Positions 1 through 8,592 are shown, numbered from the stretch's first letter. The stretch: DNA of 64,000 bases from Deltaproteobacteria bacterium (GCA_020444075.1 JAHLLR010000016.1:1-64000); one strand, 5' to 3'. Program-made: numbers and translations. Notes: generated by a model from the sequence alone, not told the origin.

Positions 1-305
1 AGCTCCTGGATGAAATCCACGGGCACGAGATCCGGGCGGGTGGAGAGAATCTGACCCATCTTGATGTAGGTGGGACCAAGCTCCTCGATGGCCAGCCGCA
101 CCCGCACCGCCCGCGAGAGCCGTTCCACGCGCTCGCCGCGCTTGCGGGAGATCATCTGGAGACCGATCTCGATGTATTGATCGATCTTCAGCAGTTCCAC
201 GATATCATCGAAACCGTATTTGAACAGCACCGCCAGGATCTGGCGGTAGCGGTTCAGGTTTCGATAGGTGCGGCCGATCACACCGATTTTGCGTATGCTG
301 ATCAT
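1..305 (-). CDS. ubiB: UbiB/AarF (ABC1) family atypical kinase, N-terminal part only
   Basis: The minus strand reads from an ATG at 303-305 and runs off the window after about 101 codons, so only the N-terminus is present. The translation includes GPTYIKMGQILSTRPDLVP, the KxGQ signature of the ABC1/ADCK/UbiB family of protein-kinase-like proteins linked to quinone synthesis and lipid homeostasis. The segment before it is helical and basic, as usual in the family. It starts 10 bp after the stop of the phasin-like gene and is likely co-transcribed with it. The kinase core with its catalytic residues lies outside the window, so its integrity cannot be judged. Confidence 0.85.
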   Translation of the reverse strand, partial: MISIRKIGVIGRTYRNLNRYRQILAVLFKYGFDDIVELLKIDQYIEIGLQMISRKRGERVERLSRAVRVRLAIEELGPTYIKMGQILSTRPDLVPVDFIQE

Positions 306-315
306 CCGTGCCGTA

Positions 316-633
316 TCAGGGCTTTCCCTCTTCGGCCTGGCTGCTGATCAGCTTCTTCAGGTCCCGGATCTCTTTTTTCAACCCCTTGAGTTCATCCTGG
401 GTGACCACGTCGGCCTTCTTGAGCAGTTCCTTGACGCTCTTCTCCACCCGCTCCTCCAGTTTCTTCTGGGCGTCTTCGTAACGATCCTGCAGCTCGTCAA
501 TAAACTTGCGGCCTTCCTTTTCCGTCATCTTGCTCTGCTCGGCCACTTCCTTGGCCAAATCCTCCACCTCGTCCCAGGCTTTGAGGGCGAGGCCGACGCC
601 GGCAAGCATACTCTTTCTGACCAGATCAAACAT
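316..633 (-). CDS. Phasin-family / PHA-granule-associated-like coiled-coil protein
   Basis: This 105-residue protein is highly charged and almost wholly helical. An amphipathic start (MFDLVRKSMLAGVGLALKA) is followed by a long Lys/Glu-rich coiled coil (about residues 20-95) with heptad spacing. This build is typical of the small phasin or poly(hydroxyalkanoate) granule-associated proteins often found beside ubiB in Desulfobacterota and Geobacter relatives. A clear Shine-Dalgarno sequence (AAAGGAG) sits six bases before the ATG. No polymer synthase gene is in view, so a storage-granule role is only inferred. A membrane or UbiB-associated role is equally possible. It precedes ubiB by 10 bp on the same strand. 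Confidence 0.75.
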   Translation of the reverse strand: MFDLVRKSMLAGVGLALKAWDEVEDLAKEVAEQSKMTEKEGRKFIDELQDRYEDAQKKLEERVEKSVKELLKKADVVTQDELKGLKKEIRDLKKLISSQAEEGKP

Positions 634-679
634 CGGTGTCTCCTTTAGATTGAAGGAAAGATCGTAATCAAAACGGCAA

Positions 680-700
680 CCGCGGACACCGTGTCCGCGG
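680..700. repeat. Perfect 10-bp inverted repeat in the gene-free stretch 634-1121
   Basis: CCGCGGACAC, a single central C, then GTGTCCGCGG forms a perfect palindrome upstream of the minus-strand phasin gene, followed on the plus strand by a short A/T stretch. It could be an operator or a hairpin. Nothing else was recognised between 634 and 1121 except the Shine-Dalgarno of the next gene at about 1105-1110. An 82-codon open frame here has no family features. Confidence 0.5.
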
Positions 701-1121
701 ACTGCAAATTTTTAGGTGATGTCTCATGACGGGTCCGGGCCGATCGGAAAGCCAGGCAACCGGCCTCATCATCGGATCGGAGAAACGACAGCTGGAATTT
801 ACCACAAGGCCCCTTTCTTAGCAAGGTGTTTGCTTTACACCAGATTCAGGCATTCGGCCCGGGAAACCACTAAACCGATGGCGGTGGAACGGGACGATTT
901 TTCGATCCCGGGAAATGCCTGTCGCCGGGAAAAAACAATCCGGGATAAACGGATTCCCGCGTAAGGGGATGGTCGCGGTTGCCGCAGCCATCGTTCTTTT
1001 TACGGGACCGCCAACTTAGATCCTTGACTGTTTTCCCCAACTGGCTTAATGATTTATGGGTTTGCCGGCGACGATTGGCCGCCCTGACATGAATTTCAAT
1101 TGCAAAAGGGAGTATACAAAA

Positions 1122-1871
1122 ATGCCCGTATCCATTGCCATGGCCGGAAAAGGCGGGACCGGAAAGACCACCGTCTCCGGCATGCTGATCAAATATCTGG
1201 TCAGCCGGGGCAAGTCCCCGGTGCTGGCCGTCGATGCCGATGCCAATGCCAACCTGAACGAAGTCCTGGGGCTGGAAGTGACCGAAACCCTGGGCAATGC
1301 CCGCGAGGAGATGAAAAAAGGCATCGTTCCCAGTGGCATGACCAAGGATGTGTTCATGTCCATGAAGCTGGAGCAGGCGGTCATGGAACAGCAGGGCTTC
1401 GACCTGGTGGTGATGGGCCAGCCCGAAGGCGCCGGCTGCTATTGCGCGGCCAACACCCTGCTGACCGGATTCCTCGAGCGCCTGTCCGGCAACTACCCTT
1501 ACGTGGTCATGGACAACGAGGCGGGAATGGAGCATTTGAGCCGGCTCACCACCAAGAATGTGGATGTCCTGCTCATCGTCACCGACACCTCCCGCCGGGG
1601 CCTGCAGGCGGGGCTCCGCATCCACAAACTGGCCCAGGACCTGAACATTGGTGTGGATAAAAGCTACATCATCATCAACCAGGCCAAAAGCGATCCGGCC
1701 GAGGTGGTCAAGGAGATGATCGACAGCAACGGCCTGGAACTGGCAGGCGTCATCCCGGAGGACAAACAGGTGTATGAATTCGATATGGAGGGCCGTCCCA
1801 CCATCGACATCGATGAAGACAACCCGGCCCTGAACGCAGCCTATTCCATCTTCGACAAAATCATCCCCTGA
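1122..1871 (+). CDS. cooC: CooC-like CO dehydrogenase maturation ATPase
   Basis: 249 residues from the ATG at 1122, chosen because AAAAGGG lies just upstream; an in-frame codon at 1056 would only add a non-conserved leader. The deviant Walker A loop GKGGTGKTT is at residues 8-16, as in MinD/CooC/NifH P-loop ATPases. A GAGCYC segment carries the Cys-x-Cys pair that in CooC binds metal in the dimer, and a DNEAG segment follows as Walker B/switch. CooC proteins insert nickel into the C-cluster of CO dehydrogenase or acetyl-CoA synthase. No cooS or acs gene is in the window, so this copy is unlinked to its presumed client. It is about 100 bp upstream of the AcuC-like gene. Confidence 0.8.
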   Translation: MPVSIAMAGKGGTGKTTVSGMLIKYLVSRGKSPVLAVDADANANLNEVLGLEVTETLGNAREEMKKGIVPSGMTKDVFMSMKLEQAVMEQQGFDLVVMGQPEGAGCYCAANTLLTGFLERLSGNYPYVVMDNEAGMEHLSRLTTKNVDVLLIVTDTSRRGLQAGLRIHKLAQDLNIGVDKSYIIINQAKSDPAEVVKEMIDSNGLELAGVIPEDKQVYEFDMEGRPTIDIDEDNPALNAAYSIFDKIIP

Positions 1872-1973
1872 ACGGGCGAACGATCGTGAGGCATTCGGCG
1901 CCCGTATTAAACCGAACCGGCAGTTTGAACCGCTTGCAAACCCTAAACCCGGTCCAACCGAACGAGGACGCCT

Positions 1974-2924
1974 ATGAAAAGAACCGGCTATTTGCATGAC
2001 AACAGGTATCTGCTCCACGACACGGGACCCTATCACCCGGAAATGGCAGACCGGCTCATCGCGGTGTACAACGGTATCAAGGACGCCGGCCTGCTGGACC
2101 AGGTGACCCTCATCCCGGCCGTGCGCGCCGACATCAAGTGGATCAAAGCCGTCCACGACCCTAACTACATCCGGCGCTTCGAGGAGATCTGCCTGTCCGG
2201 CAACCGGACCTTTGACTATCCCGACAACCAGATGTGCGTGGACACCTATGAAACCGCTTTCCTGGCAGTGGGAGGCATCCTGGACGTCGCCCGGCGGATC
2301 ATGGAAGGTGAACTCGACAACGCTTTCTGCGCCGTCCGTCCTCCCGGCCACCATGCCGAGCGGGACCAGGCCATGGGATTCTGCTACTTAAACAATGTCG
2401 CCATCGCCGCCCGCTACCTTCAGATGGAGCACGGCATCCAGCGGGTGGGCATCATTGACTCCGACGTTCACCACGGCAACGGCACCCAGCATATATTCGA
2501 AAAGGACCCCACCGTATTCTATTACTCCATTCACCAGCACCCCTCCTTCGCCTTTCCGGGAACCGGCCGTGAATTTGAAGAAGGCTCCGGGGAAGGCCGG
2601 GGGTTCACGAAGAATTCACCGGTATTGCCAGGCCAGGGTGACGACGTCTACGAACGGCTCATCCAAAGCGATCTGCTGCCGGCTTTCGAGCGATTCAAAC
2701 CGGAAGTGATTATCGTCTCCACGGGCTTTGACGGTCACCGGGACGACGACATGTCGGACGTCACCCTCTCCACCGAGGGATATTCCTGGATCATGGAAAC
2801 CATCATGAAACTGGGCAATCGATATGCCGCCGGCCGGGTGATTTCGGTGCTGGAAGGCGGCTATTGCCTGGAGCGGCTGGGTGAACTGGCCGCCAACCAC
2901 GTCAGGATTCTGCTCAATGGATAG
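1974..2924 (+). CDS. acuC: Histone deacetylase / AcuC family deacetylase
   Basis: 316 residues, normal for bacterial class I/II-like HDACs. Signatures in order are RPPGHHAERD with the catalytic His pair, GFCYLNNVAIAA, the zinc-ligand motif DSDVHHGNGTQ, and GFDGHRDD with the second zinc Asp. A C-terminal LEGGYCLE closes the active site. It should be a cytoplasmic zinc amidohydrolase removing acetyl or acyl groups from lysines or small amides; in Bacillus the homologue AcuC deacetylates acetyl-CoA synthetase. The next gene is AcuB-like, so the pair resembles acuBC. No AcuA-type acetyltransferase was found nearby. A GAGGA Shine-Dalgarno precedes the ATG. Confidence 0.88.
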   Translation: MKRTGYLHDNRYLLHDTGPYHPEMADRLIAVYNGIKDAGLLDQVTLIPAVRADIKWIKAVHDPNYIRRFEEICLSGNRTFDYPDNQMCVDTYETAFLAVGGILDVARRIMEGELDNAFCAVRPPGHHAERDQAMGFCYLNNVAIAARYLQMEHGIQRVGIIDSDVHHGNGTQHIFEKDPTVFYYSIHQHPSFAFPGTGREFEEGSGEGRGFTKNSPVLPGQGDDVYERLIQSDLLPAFERFKPEVIIVSTGFDGHRDDDMSDVTLSTEGYSWIMETIMKLGNRYAAGRVISVLEGGYCLERLGELAANHVRILLNG

Positions 2925-2987
2925 ACCTTAAATGCCGGTGCGCAGTTTTCGGCACAACTTTTTATTACCGATTGCTTGGAGGATAAC

Positions 2988-3665
2988 ATGTTTGTCAGCC
3001 GATCCATGGTTTCACAAGTCATCACCATCGATAAGGATGCGTCCGTTTTTGAGGCCCAGGAAAAAATGGCCGCCAACGGCATTCGTCACCTGCCCATCGT
3101 TGACGCCGACAACCGCCTGATCGGCATCGTCACCGACCGGGATATCCGCAGTGTCATGCCCTACCGCCTGATCAAGGAGAAAGGCATCGCCGAGGAGCGG
3201 GAGAAAGTAGCCCACCTGAAAGTCGAAGATATCATGACCCGCAACCCCAAGACCATCTCCCCCATGTACACCATTCAGGATGCCTTGCTGATGATCCAGA
3301 AGGAGAAAGTGGGTGCCTTTCCCGTAGTGGACGACGAGGGCAAGCTCCAGGGGATTCTATCGGTTCGGGATCTGCTGCGGGCGTTCATCAACGTGCTGGG
3401 CATCGGCCAGCCCGGGACCCTGGTGGGCATCGAAGTGGAGGAAAAGATCGGGCAGATGAAAAAGATTGTGGACGCCATCACCGAAGAAAACATCTCCTTC
3501 GGCAGCGTTCTGGTGGCCCGGACCTGGGATGAGGGCAAACGGGCGGTGTTTCCCTATCTGCTCACCAACAACGTGTCCAAAGTCAAGAAGAAGCTGTCCG
3601 CGATGGGATACAAACTGATCAATCCTATGGACTGGTACCTGGACAAGCTGCCGAAAAAACCGTAG
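2988..3665 (+). CDS. acuB: CBS-pair and ACT domain protein, AcuB-like
   Basis: The start was set at the ATG at 2988 because GGAGG (2978-2982) sits just before it; an in-frame TTG at 2976 would place the Shine-Dalgarno inside the gene. Two CBS motifs (residues about 1-60 and 75-135) show the typical DRDIR and VRDLL ends and should bind adenine nucleotides. A C-terminal region of about 75 residues has ACT-like character. This matches AcuB, the CBS/ACT protein of acetoin-utilisation operons. It follows the AcuC-type deacetylase by 63 bp and precedes prmA by 13 bp, suggesting one transcript. Its likely role is sensing energy charge or an amino acid; the target is unknown. Confidence 0.82.
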   Translation: MFVSRSMVSQVITIDKDASVFEAQEKMAANGIRHLPIVDADNRLIGIVTDRDIRSVMPYRLIKEKGIAEEREKVAHLKVEDIMTRNPKTISPMYTIQDALLMIQKEKVGAFPVVDDEGKLQGILSVRDLLRAFINVLGIGQPGTLVGIEVEEKIGQMKKIVDAITEENISFGSVLVARTWDEGKRAVFPYLLTNNVSKVKKKLSAMGYKLINPMDWYLDKLPKKP

Positions 3666-3678
3666 GCGATCCGCAAAG

Positions 3679-4512
3679 ATGACACCCGCACCCGTTGAGG
3701 CCAATCCGTACCAGGACCTTTATATCTACTACCTGTCCGGACGGTTCCGGCCGGGACGGGGCTTTAAACCGGATCACTATATCGGCAGCTGGGAAGAGGG
3801 AGAATTCTCCTTTCTATTTTTCACCCGGCCGAACATGGCCCTGGTGGAGGCGACCGTTGACCGTCTGGATGGTCTGGAACTGCTGGACCACTACCACATG
3901 ACCTATGACCAGTGGCAGGGCGGCGACATCGTGCCCTGCCGCATCGGCCGATTTACCATCTCCCCCCCGTGGTTTGCGGTGGACAAGCACAACACCGATA
4001 CCACGATCATCCTCGACCCGGGCGTCGTTTTCGGCACGGGCACCCACCCCACCACCCGTGACTGTCTGGAAGCCCTCCAGCTGGTTTTTGAAGATCAGTC
4101 CATCCGCCATGCATTGGACCTGGGTACGGGCACCGGCCTGTTGGCCCTGGCGGCGGCCAGGATGGGCTGCCCGAAAGTCCTGGCCGCGGACCTGACCCTG
4201 CTGGCCGCCCGGACCGCGCAAAAGAATGTAAGGCTCAACGGACTGTCGGAACGGATACTCGTGGTACAGGGGGATGCCGAGAAATTTATGGACTTTACGA
4301 GCGATCTTGTGGTATCGAATATTCATTACGACGTCATGAAAAACCTAATTCGCACCTCGGGTTTTCTGAAGAAAAAACGCTTCATTCTGTCCGGGCTGAT
4401 GCGCAGTGAGGCTGTACGCATCGAATCGACGCTGGCCGAACTTCCGGTGAAAATTATTCGCCGATGGGACCAAAACGGCATCTGGCATACCTTCTACGGT
4501 GCATCGTACTGA
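3679..4512 (+). CDS. prmA: Ribosomal protein L11 methyltransferase-like protein
   Basis: 277 residues. FGTGTHPTT and the SAM-binding LDLGTGTGLLALAAA form the PrmA signature, with VVSNIHYDV in place of the usual Asn-Ile-Leu motif IV and WHTFYG at the end. The N-terminal 100 residues correspond to the L11-recognition domain, with aromatic WFAVDKHNTDTTIILDPG leading into the catalytic core. PrmA trimethylates lysines and the N-terminus of L11 in the cytoplasm. The altered motif IV means another substrate cannot be excluded. It lies 13 bp after acuB and 25 bp before the MBL gene. Confidence 0.82.
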   Translation: MTPAPVEANPYQDLYIYYLSGRFRPGRGFKPDHYIGSWEEGEFSFLFFTRPNMALVEATVDRLDGLELLDHYHMTYDQWQGGDIVPCRIGRFTISPPWFAVDKHNTDTTIILDPGVVFGTGTHPTTRDCLEALQLVFEDQSIRHALDLGTGTGLLALAAARMGCPKVLAADLTLLAARTAQKNVRLNGLSERILVVQGDAEKFMDFTSDLVVSNIHYDVMKNLIRTSGFLKKKRFILSGLMRSEAVRIESTLAELPVKIIRRWDQNGIWHTFYGASY

Positions 4513-4537
4513 CATGCGGAGATAAAAAGGACTGATC

Positions 4538-5377
4538 ATGGTCATCACGTGCTGGGGCTCCAGAGGGTCCATACCCGTCTCCGGAAAAGAGTACATCAAG
4601 TACGGCGGTGATACCACATGCATAGACATCCGGACCCACAGCGACGACATCATTATCGTGGACGCCGGCACCGGCATCAGGCGGCTGGGCAATCACCTCA
4701 TCGATCAGGACCGCTACCGTTACAACTTTCTGCTCACCCACGGCCACTGGGACCACCTCATGGGGTTTCCCTTCTTCAAGCCCCTGTTTCTCAGCCGGAC
4801 CGAAATTCACATGCACCGGGCACCGTTTCACAAAAAATTCATGGAAAGCATGTTCTCCAAAGTCATGGCACCGCCTAATTTTCCGGTACGATACTCGGAC
4901 CTCAAGGCCAAGATCGTCTGGGAAGAGGGCCACCCGGCCGAGTTTCAGATCGGGTCGGCAACCGTGGTGCCCACCCCCATCAGCCACCCCAATACCGGCA
5001 AGGGCTACAAGTTCATTGAAAACGGGAAAGCCTTTGTCTTCCTCACCGACAATGAATTGGGATTCGTTCATCCCGGTGGACTTCCTTTTCAGAAATACGT
5101 TGATTTCTGCACCGGGGCGGACTTGTTGATTCACGACGGTGAGTACACCGAGACCGAGTACCGCAAACTCGCCGAATGGGGGCACTCTTCCTACACCGAC
5201 GCCTTGCGGCTGGCGTTTGCGGCAGGGGTCGGGCGCCTGGGCCTGTTCCACCTGAACCAGGAACGCACCGATGACCAGATGGATGCGATCGTGGACCACT
5301 GCAGACAGATCATCGCCAAAGAAGGCCGGACCCTGGAATGCTTCGCCGTAGGCCGGGATATGCGGTTTACGTTATGA
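4538..5377 (+). CDS. MBL-fold metallo-hydrolase (PhnP/cyclic phosphodiesterase-like)
   Basis: 279 residues with GSRGSIPVSG at the N-terminus, a GGDTTC segment, the metal-binding LTHGHWDHLMGFPFF and a later HDGEYTETEY with the metal-bridging Asp. This order resembles the RNase Z/PhnP-like branch of metallo-beta-lactamase proteins that hydrolyse phosphodiesters or cyclic nucleotides. It carries no signal peptide, so it is cytoplasmic. The substrate cannot be deduced. It is in the same transcription direction as prmA and cobB with short gaps (25 and 71 bp). Confidence 0.8.
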   Translation: MVITCWGSRGSIPVSGKEYIKYGGDTTCIDIRTHSDDIIIVDAGTGIRRLGNHLIDQDRYRYNFLLTHGHWDHLMGFPFFKPLFLSRTEIHMHRAPFHKKFMESMFSKVMAPPNFPVRYSDLKAKIVWEEGHPAEFQIGSATVVPTPISHPNTGKGYKFIENGKAFVFLTDNELGFVHPGGLPFQKYVDFCTGADLLIHDGEYTETEYRKLAEWGHSSYTDALRLAFAAGVGRLGLFHLNQERTDDQMDAIVDHCRQIIAKEGRTLECFAVGRDMRFTL

Positions 5378-5448
5378 AGTGTTAAGCCCATTCAAAAAAA
5401 CTTCTCTTTAAACTCACGACTTAATACTTAGCACCGAATAAACTCACC

Positions 5449-6204
5449 ATGATCCAACCGATCGAGCATGCCGCCGAGATTCTGAGCACCGCCAGACGTG
5501 CCGTGGCCCTGACCGGCGCCGGCATCTCCGTGGAAAGCGGTATCCCGCCCTTTCGGGGCAAAGGCGGCCTGTGGGAAAAGATCGACCCCATGAAAGTCGC
5601 CCATATCGATGCTTTTCTGAAAGATCCGGAGACGGTGTGGAAGCTGCTGATCAAGGACATGAAACGCTTACTGGACACGGCCCGGCCCAATCCCGGGCAT
5701 TCCGGTCTGGCCGATCTGGAACGGCTCGGCATCCTTAAAACCGTCATTACCCAGAATGTGGACGGCTTGCATCAGATGGCGGGAAACAGCGACGTCATTG
5801 AATTTCATGGTAATTTTGCCTGGCAATCCTGCCTGGACTGCAACCGGAGCATCGAAACCTCGCAGGTGGATCTGACAACCCTACCGCCGCGATGCAGCTG
5901 CGGCGGCATCCTTCGACCCGACTGTGTCTTTTTCGGGGAATTGATCCCCCAAAAAGCGTTAATCCGCTCCCAGCAGGTGTCGGCGGCCTGCGATGTGATG
6001 CTGGTGATCGGCACGTCGGCCATGGTTCAGCCGGCAGCCACCATGCCCTTCATTGCCAAGGACAACGGCGCCTTTATCATCGAAATCAACCCCGAAGCCA
6101 CGCCGCTTACCTCGCGTATCAGCAACCTGCCCCTGCTGGGCGATGCCGGCAGCATCATGCCCCGCCTGCTGAAGGCGCTCCGGCGGCGCCTGGCAACCCC
6201 CTGA
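5449..6204 (+). CDS. cobB: NAD-dependent protein deacylase, sirtuin (Sir2/CobB)
   Basis: 251 residues, normal for bacterial sirtuins. Signatures in order: GAGISVESGIPPFRG (NAD loop), TQNVDGLHQMAG (catalytic region), FHGNF with the catalytic His, four zinc cysteines as CxxC and CxC (CLDCN, CSCGG), GTSAMVQPAA and the ribose-binding INPE. It removes acetyl or longer acyl groups from lysines using NAD+. With the AcuC-type deacetylase at 1974 this makes two mechanistically different deacetylases within 4 kb. No Tyr/Arg pair typical of desuccinylases was assigned, so acyl preference is left open. Confidence 0.92.
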   Translation: MIQPIEHAAEILSTARRAVALTGAGISVESGIPPFRGKGGLWEKIDPMKVAHIDAFLKDPETVWKLLIKDMKRLLDTARPNPGHSGLADLERLGILKTVITQNVDGLHQMAGNSDVIEFHGNFAWQSCLDCNRSIETSQVDLTTLPPRCSCGGILRPDCVFFGELIPQKALIRSQQVSAACDVMLVIGTSAMVQPAATMPFIAKDNGAFIIEINPEATPLTSRISNLPLLGDAGSIMPRLLKALRRRLATP

Positions 6205-6241
6205 CCGCATCCAGCCGACTCATGAAAAGGCAGGACAATCC

Positions 6242-7801
6242 ATGACACGAACGCAGGACCATCGCTGGGTTGAAACCGTCACCCTCTCACCGCCTTCACT
6301 GGGGGACAACACCGCCGATGCCGACCGGCTGGAGGCAGCGTTGAAAAAGGCGCTGGGCACCCGGACCGTGCACCTGGACCTGAATCTGTTGAAACAGCTG
6401 CCCGAACGGCTGCGGGAATGGAATTACCGGGCCACCGCCGTGATGTTCAAAGATTGCAGCGGCACCGGCATCCTGGTCCACCTGGCCGCGCCTGACGCTA
6501 TCGATGCCCTGTGCGGCCTGGCCGTGGATCTTGGCACCACCCGGGTGGTGCTGCGAATCATCGATCTTTGCACCGGTCAGCATCGGGGTGAATCGGTTTT
6601 CGACAACCCCCAGCTCAGCGTGGGCCCCGATGTGCTGGCCCGCATCCACCACGTGGAAAAAACCGGCGGCCTGAGCCAGCTCAACCGCCTCATTATCGAC
6701 GGCATCAACCATGAGCTGCAGGACCTGTGCAACCGGTGTGGCATTTCTCCCGAGAATATCCACCTGATGTCAGTTGCCGGCAACACGGCCATGACCCACC
6801 TGCTGCTGGGCCTCAATCCCCGCTGGATGATCCGGGAGCCCTATATCCCGGCGGTGAACCGGCCCGGCGTGGTCACGGCAGTCGAACTGGGCATCCACGT
6901 TCATCCCACCGCACGGGTGCTGGTCTTTCCCAATGTGGGCAGCTACTTCGGCGGCGACCTGATTGCGGGCATCCTTTACTGCGACCTGGACCAGCGGGAG
7001 GAGACGGCCATCCTGGTGGATGTGGGCACCAATGCGGAAGTGGTCCTGGGAAACCGCAACTGGATGATGGCCTGCGCCGGTGCGGCCGGGCCTGCGCTGG
7101 AAGGAGGCGTGACCCGCATGGGCACCACGGCCGGCCCGGGAGTCATCGACCGCATTACCATCGATCCGGTTTCCATGGCGCTTGACATCCACACCATCGG
7201 GGATCAACCGCCCCGCGGCATCTGCGGCTCCGGCGTTATCGACCTGGCGGCGGCCCTGTTCCGGTCGGGGATGATCGACATCCGGGGAAAACTGCTGCCC
7301 GAGCGCTGCGGGGATCGTTTTCACCTGAAAGACGGGTTGGGACACCTGACCCTCGTGCCCGCCGGCCAGTCGGCCACCGGCGAAGACCTCGGCGTGACCC
7401 AGGCGGACCTGGACAGCCTGGTCCGCTCCAAAGCCGCCATGTACACCATCCTGGAAACGATCACCGGCAGCGTGGGCATGCAGCAGCAGGATCTGGAGAC
7501 CTTTTTCGTGGCCGGCACCTTCGGCGCCTTCATCGATCCCGCATCCGCTATCACCATCGGCATGATCCCGGACCTCCCCCTGGAGCGCTACCACAGTCTG
7601 GGCAACAGCTCCCTGGGCGGCGCCACACGGGTGCTGGAAAATTCCGGGTGCTTCGACCGGGTCAATCAGATCCGCGACGGCATCACCTATCTGGAGTTGA
7701 ACGTCAACCAGGACTTTATGAACCGCTTCTCAGCGGCCAAGTTTCTGCCCCACACCGACATCTCGCGTTTTCCTTCGGTTCGGTGGCCCGCCGACCCTTG
7801 A
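6242..7801 (+). CDS. ASKHA-domain corrinoid activation protein (RACo/DUF4445-like), no ferredoxin domain
   Basis: 519 residues. The N-terminal 95 residues contain the linker-like SPPSLGDNTADADRLEAAL. An ASKHA ATPase core follows with GLAVDLGTT, SVAGNTAMTHL, VDVGTNAEVVLG, CAGAAGPALEGG and GICGSGVIDL, ending in the FVAGTFGAFIDP segment of DUF4445 proteins. Characterised relatives (RACo, RamA) reductively reactivate Co(II) corrinoid methyltransferases with ATP and carry an Fe-S domain. Here the N-terminus has only two cysteines and no plant-type ferredoxin motif, so the electron entry must come from another protein or the role differs. It starts 37 bp after cobB. With CooC at 1122 it hints at C1/Wood-Ljungdahl metabolism. 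Confidence 0.8.
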   Translation: MTRTQDHRWVETVTLSPPSLGDNTADADRLEAALKKALGTRTVHLDLNLLKQLPERLREWNYRATAVMFKDCSGTGILVHLAAPDAIDALCGLAVDLGTTRVVLRIIDLCTGQHRGESVFDNPQLSVGPDVLARIHHVEKTGGLSQLNRLIIDGINHELQDLCNRCGISPENIHLMSVAGNTAMTHLLLGLNPRWMIREPYIPAVNRPGVVTAVELGIHVHPTARVLVFPNVGSYFGGDLIAGILYCDLDQREETAILVDVGTNAEVVLGNRNWMMACAGAAGPALEGGVTRMGTTAGPGVIDRITIDPVSMALDIHTIGDQPPRGICGSGVIDLAAALFRSGMIDIRGKLLPERCGDRFHLKDGLGHLTLVPAGQSATGEDLGVTQADLDSLVRSKAAMYTILETITGSVGMQQQDLETFFVAGTFGAFIDPASAITIGMIPDLPLERYHSLGNSSLGGATRVLENSGCFDRVNQIRDGITYLELNVNQDFMNRFSAAKFLPHTDISRFPSVRWPADP

Positions 7802-8145
7802 CCGCCGGGCAAACCATTGACGGAATGCCGCCCTGCAGGGTTTCATCATGACTGGCGGCATCCGCATGTGTGCCTCCGGGTTCAGTCCCGACGACCTTCC
7901 GGATTGGAAAACCATAGAATCGGCGCCTGTCCACCGGCCTTGCCGGGGAGCATGCAGACCCGACGGCCGATGACCAAAAGCGCCGGTTTTCTCAACCTTT
8001 AAAACGCCAATTTTGTATTCTTTTCAGCATGTTGCTTCCCGCCAAATAAAGCCTTGAAAGGTTTTGTGCATTATGATAGTCGATGTGTTGATTTTTTCTA
8101 CCCACGTGTAAATCACAACCCAACTCCAAAAAGGATCGAGACCAC
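7802..8145. other. Gene-free stretch upstream of the cytochrome/rnf cluster
   Basis: About 340 bases without a convincing coding frame. It holds a small GC hairpin (CCGGC...GCCGG near 7935-7950) and then turns AT-richer from about 8000 to 8110, where the rnf promoter should lie. No promoter with good spacing was found. c-di-GMP (GEMM) and cobalamin riboswitch cores were looked for by eye and not seen. Confidence 0.5.
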
Positions 8146-8592
8146 ATGACGTCGAAGAAACAGTTGCTGTTTGCTTACGGTCTGGCAATCCACCTGTTGC
8201 TTATCGGTATTATCTGTTATGCCGCCTTCCCGGCCAAAGCGCCGGATGAACCCATTCGGATCATGTACCAGACCAATGCGGGAAAAGTCCTTTTTGACCA
8301 CCACACACACACTGCAGCCTCCGGATACGGGGCAACCTGCTTCGACTGCCACCATCATCCCAGCGATGATGACAGCGCGCTGATTGCCTGTGGGGAGTGT
8401 CATCAGGCGCCGGCCGAAGACGGTTCCAAGCCGGAACGCTGTCTGGATTGCCACGATGAGAGCGACATTGAAGATACGGAAATAGTGTCCCGGGCGGACG
8501 CGTTCCACCAGCAGTGCACCGAATGTCACGAGCAGTTTGGCAAAGGCCCGCAGTCCGGCTCGGAAAACTGCTCCAAATGTCACGTCCTCTAA
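8146..8592 (+). CDS. Membrane-anchored pentaheme c-type cytochrome associated with Rnf
   Basis: 148 residues. A basic start and one hydrophobic segment (about residues 6-27) form an uncleaved anchor or signal peptide, so the rest faces the periplasm. Five CxxCH haem sites are present at C65, C82, C99, C124 and C142. Several further histidines (HHTH, HHH) can act as distal ligands, and the spacing resembles class III cytochromes c3, which usually have four haems. It is the first gene before rnfC (74 bp gap) and should exchange electrons with the Rnf complex, probably via RnfG or RnfD, and with periplasmic or quinone pools. Multiheme cytochromes beside rnf are also known in Methanosarcina (MmcA) and some Desulfobacterota. 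Confidence 0.9.
   Translation: MTSKKQLLFAYGLAIHLLLIGIICYAAFPAKAPDEPIRIMYQTNAGKVLFDHHTHTAASGYGATCFDCHHHPSDDDSALIACGECHQAPAEDGSKPERCLDCHDESDIEDTEIVSRADAFHQQCTECHEQFGKGPQSGSENCSKCHVL

Noticed and set aside
870-2354. Long minus-strand open frame of 494 codons
   Set aside because: It lies antisense to cooC and acuC, has no family motifs and a composition typical of shadow frames in GC-rich DNA.
7802-8145. c-di-GMP riboswitch before the cytochrome gene
   Set aside because: GEMM-type elements regulate cytochromes in related bacteria, but none of their conserved segments is present.
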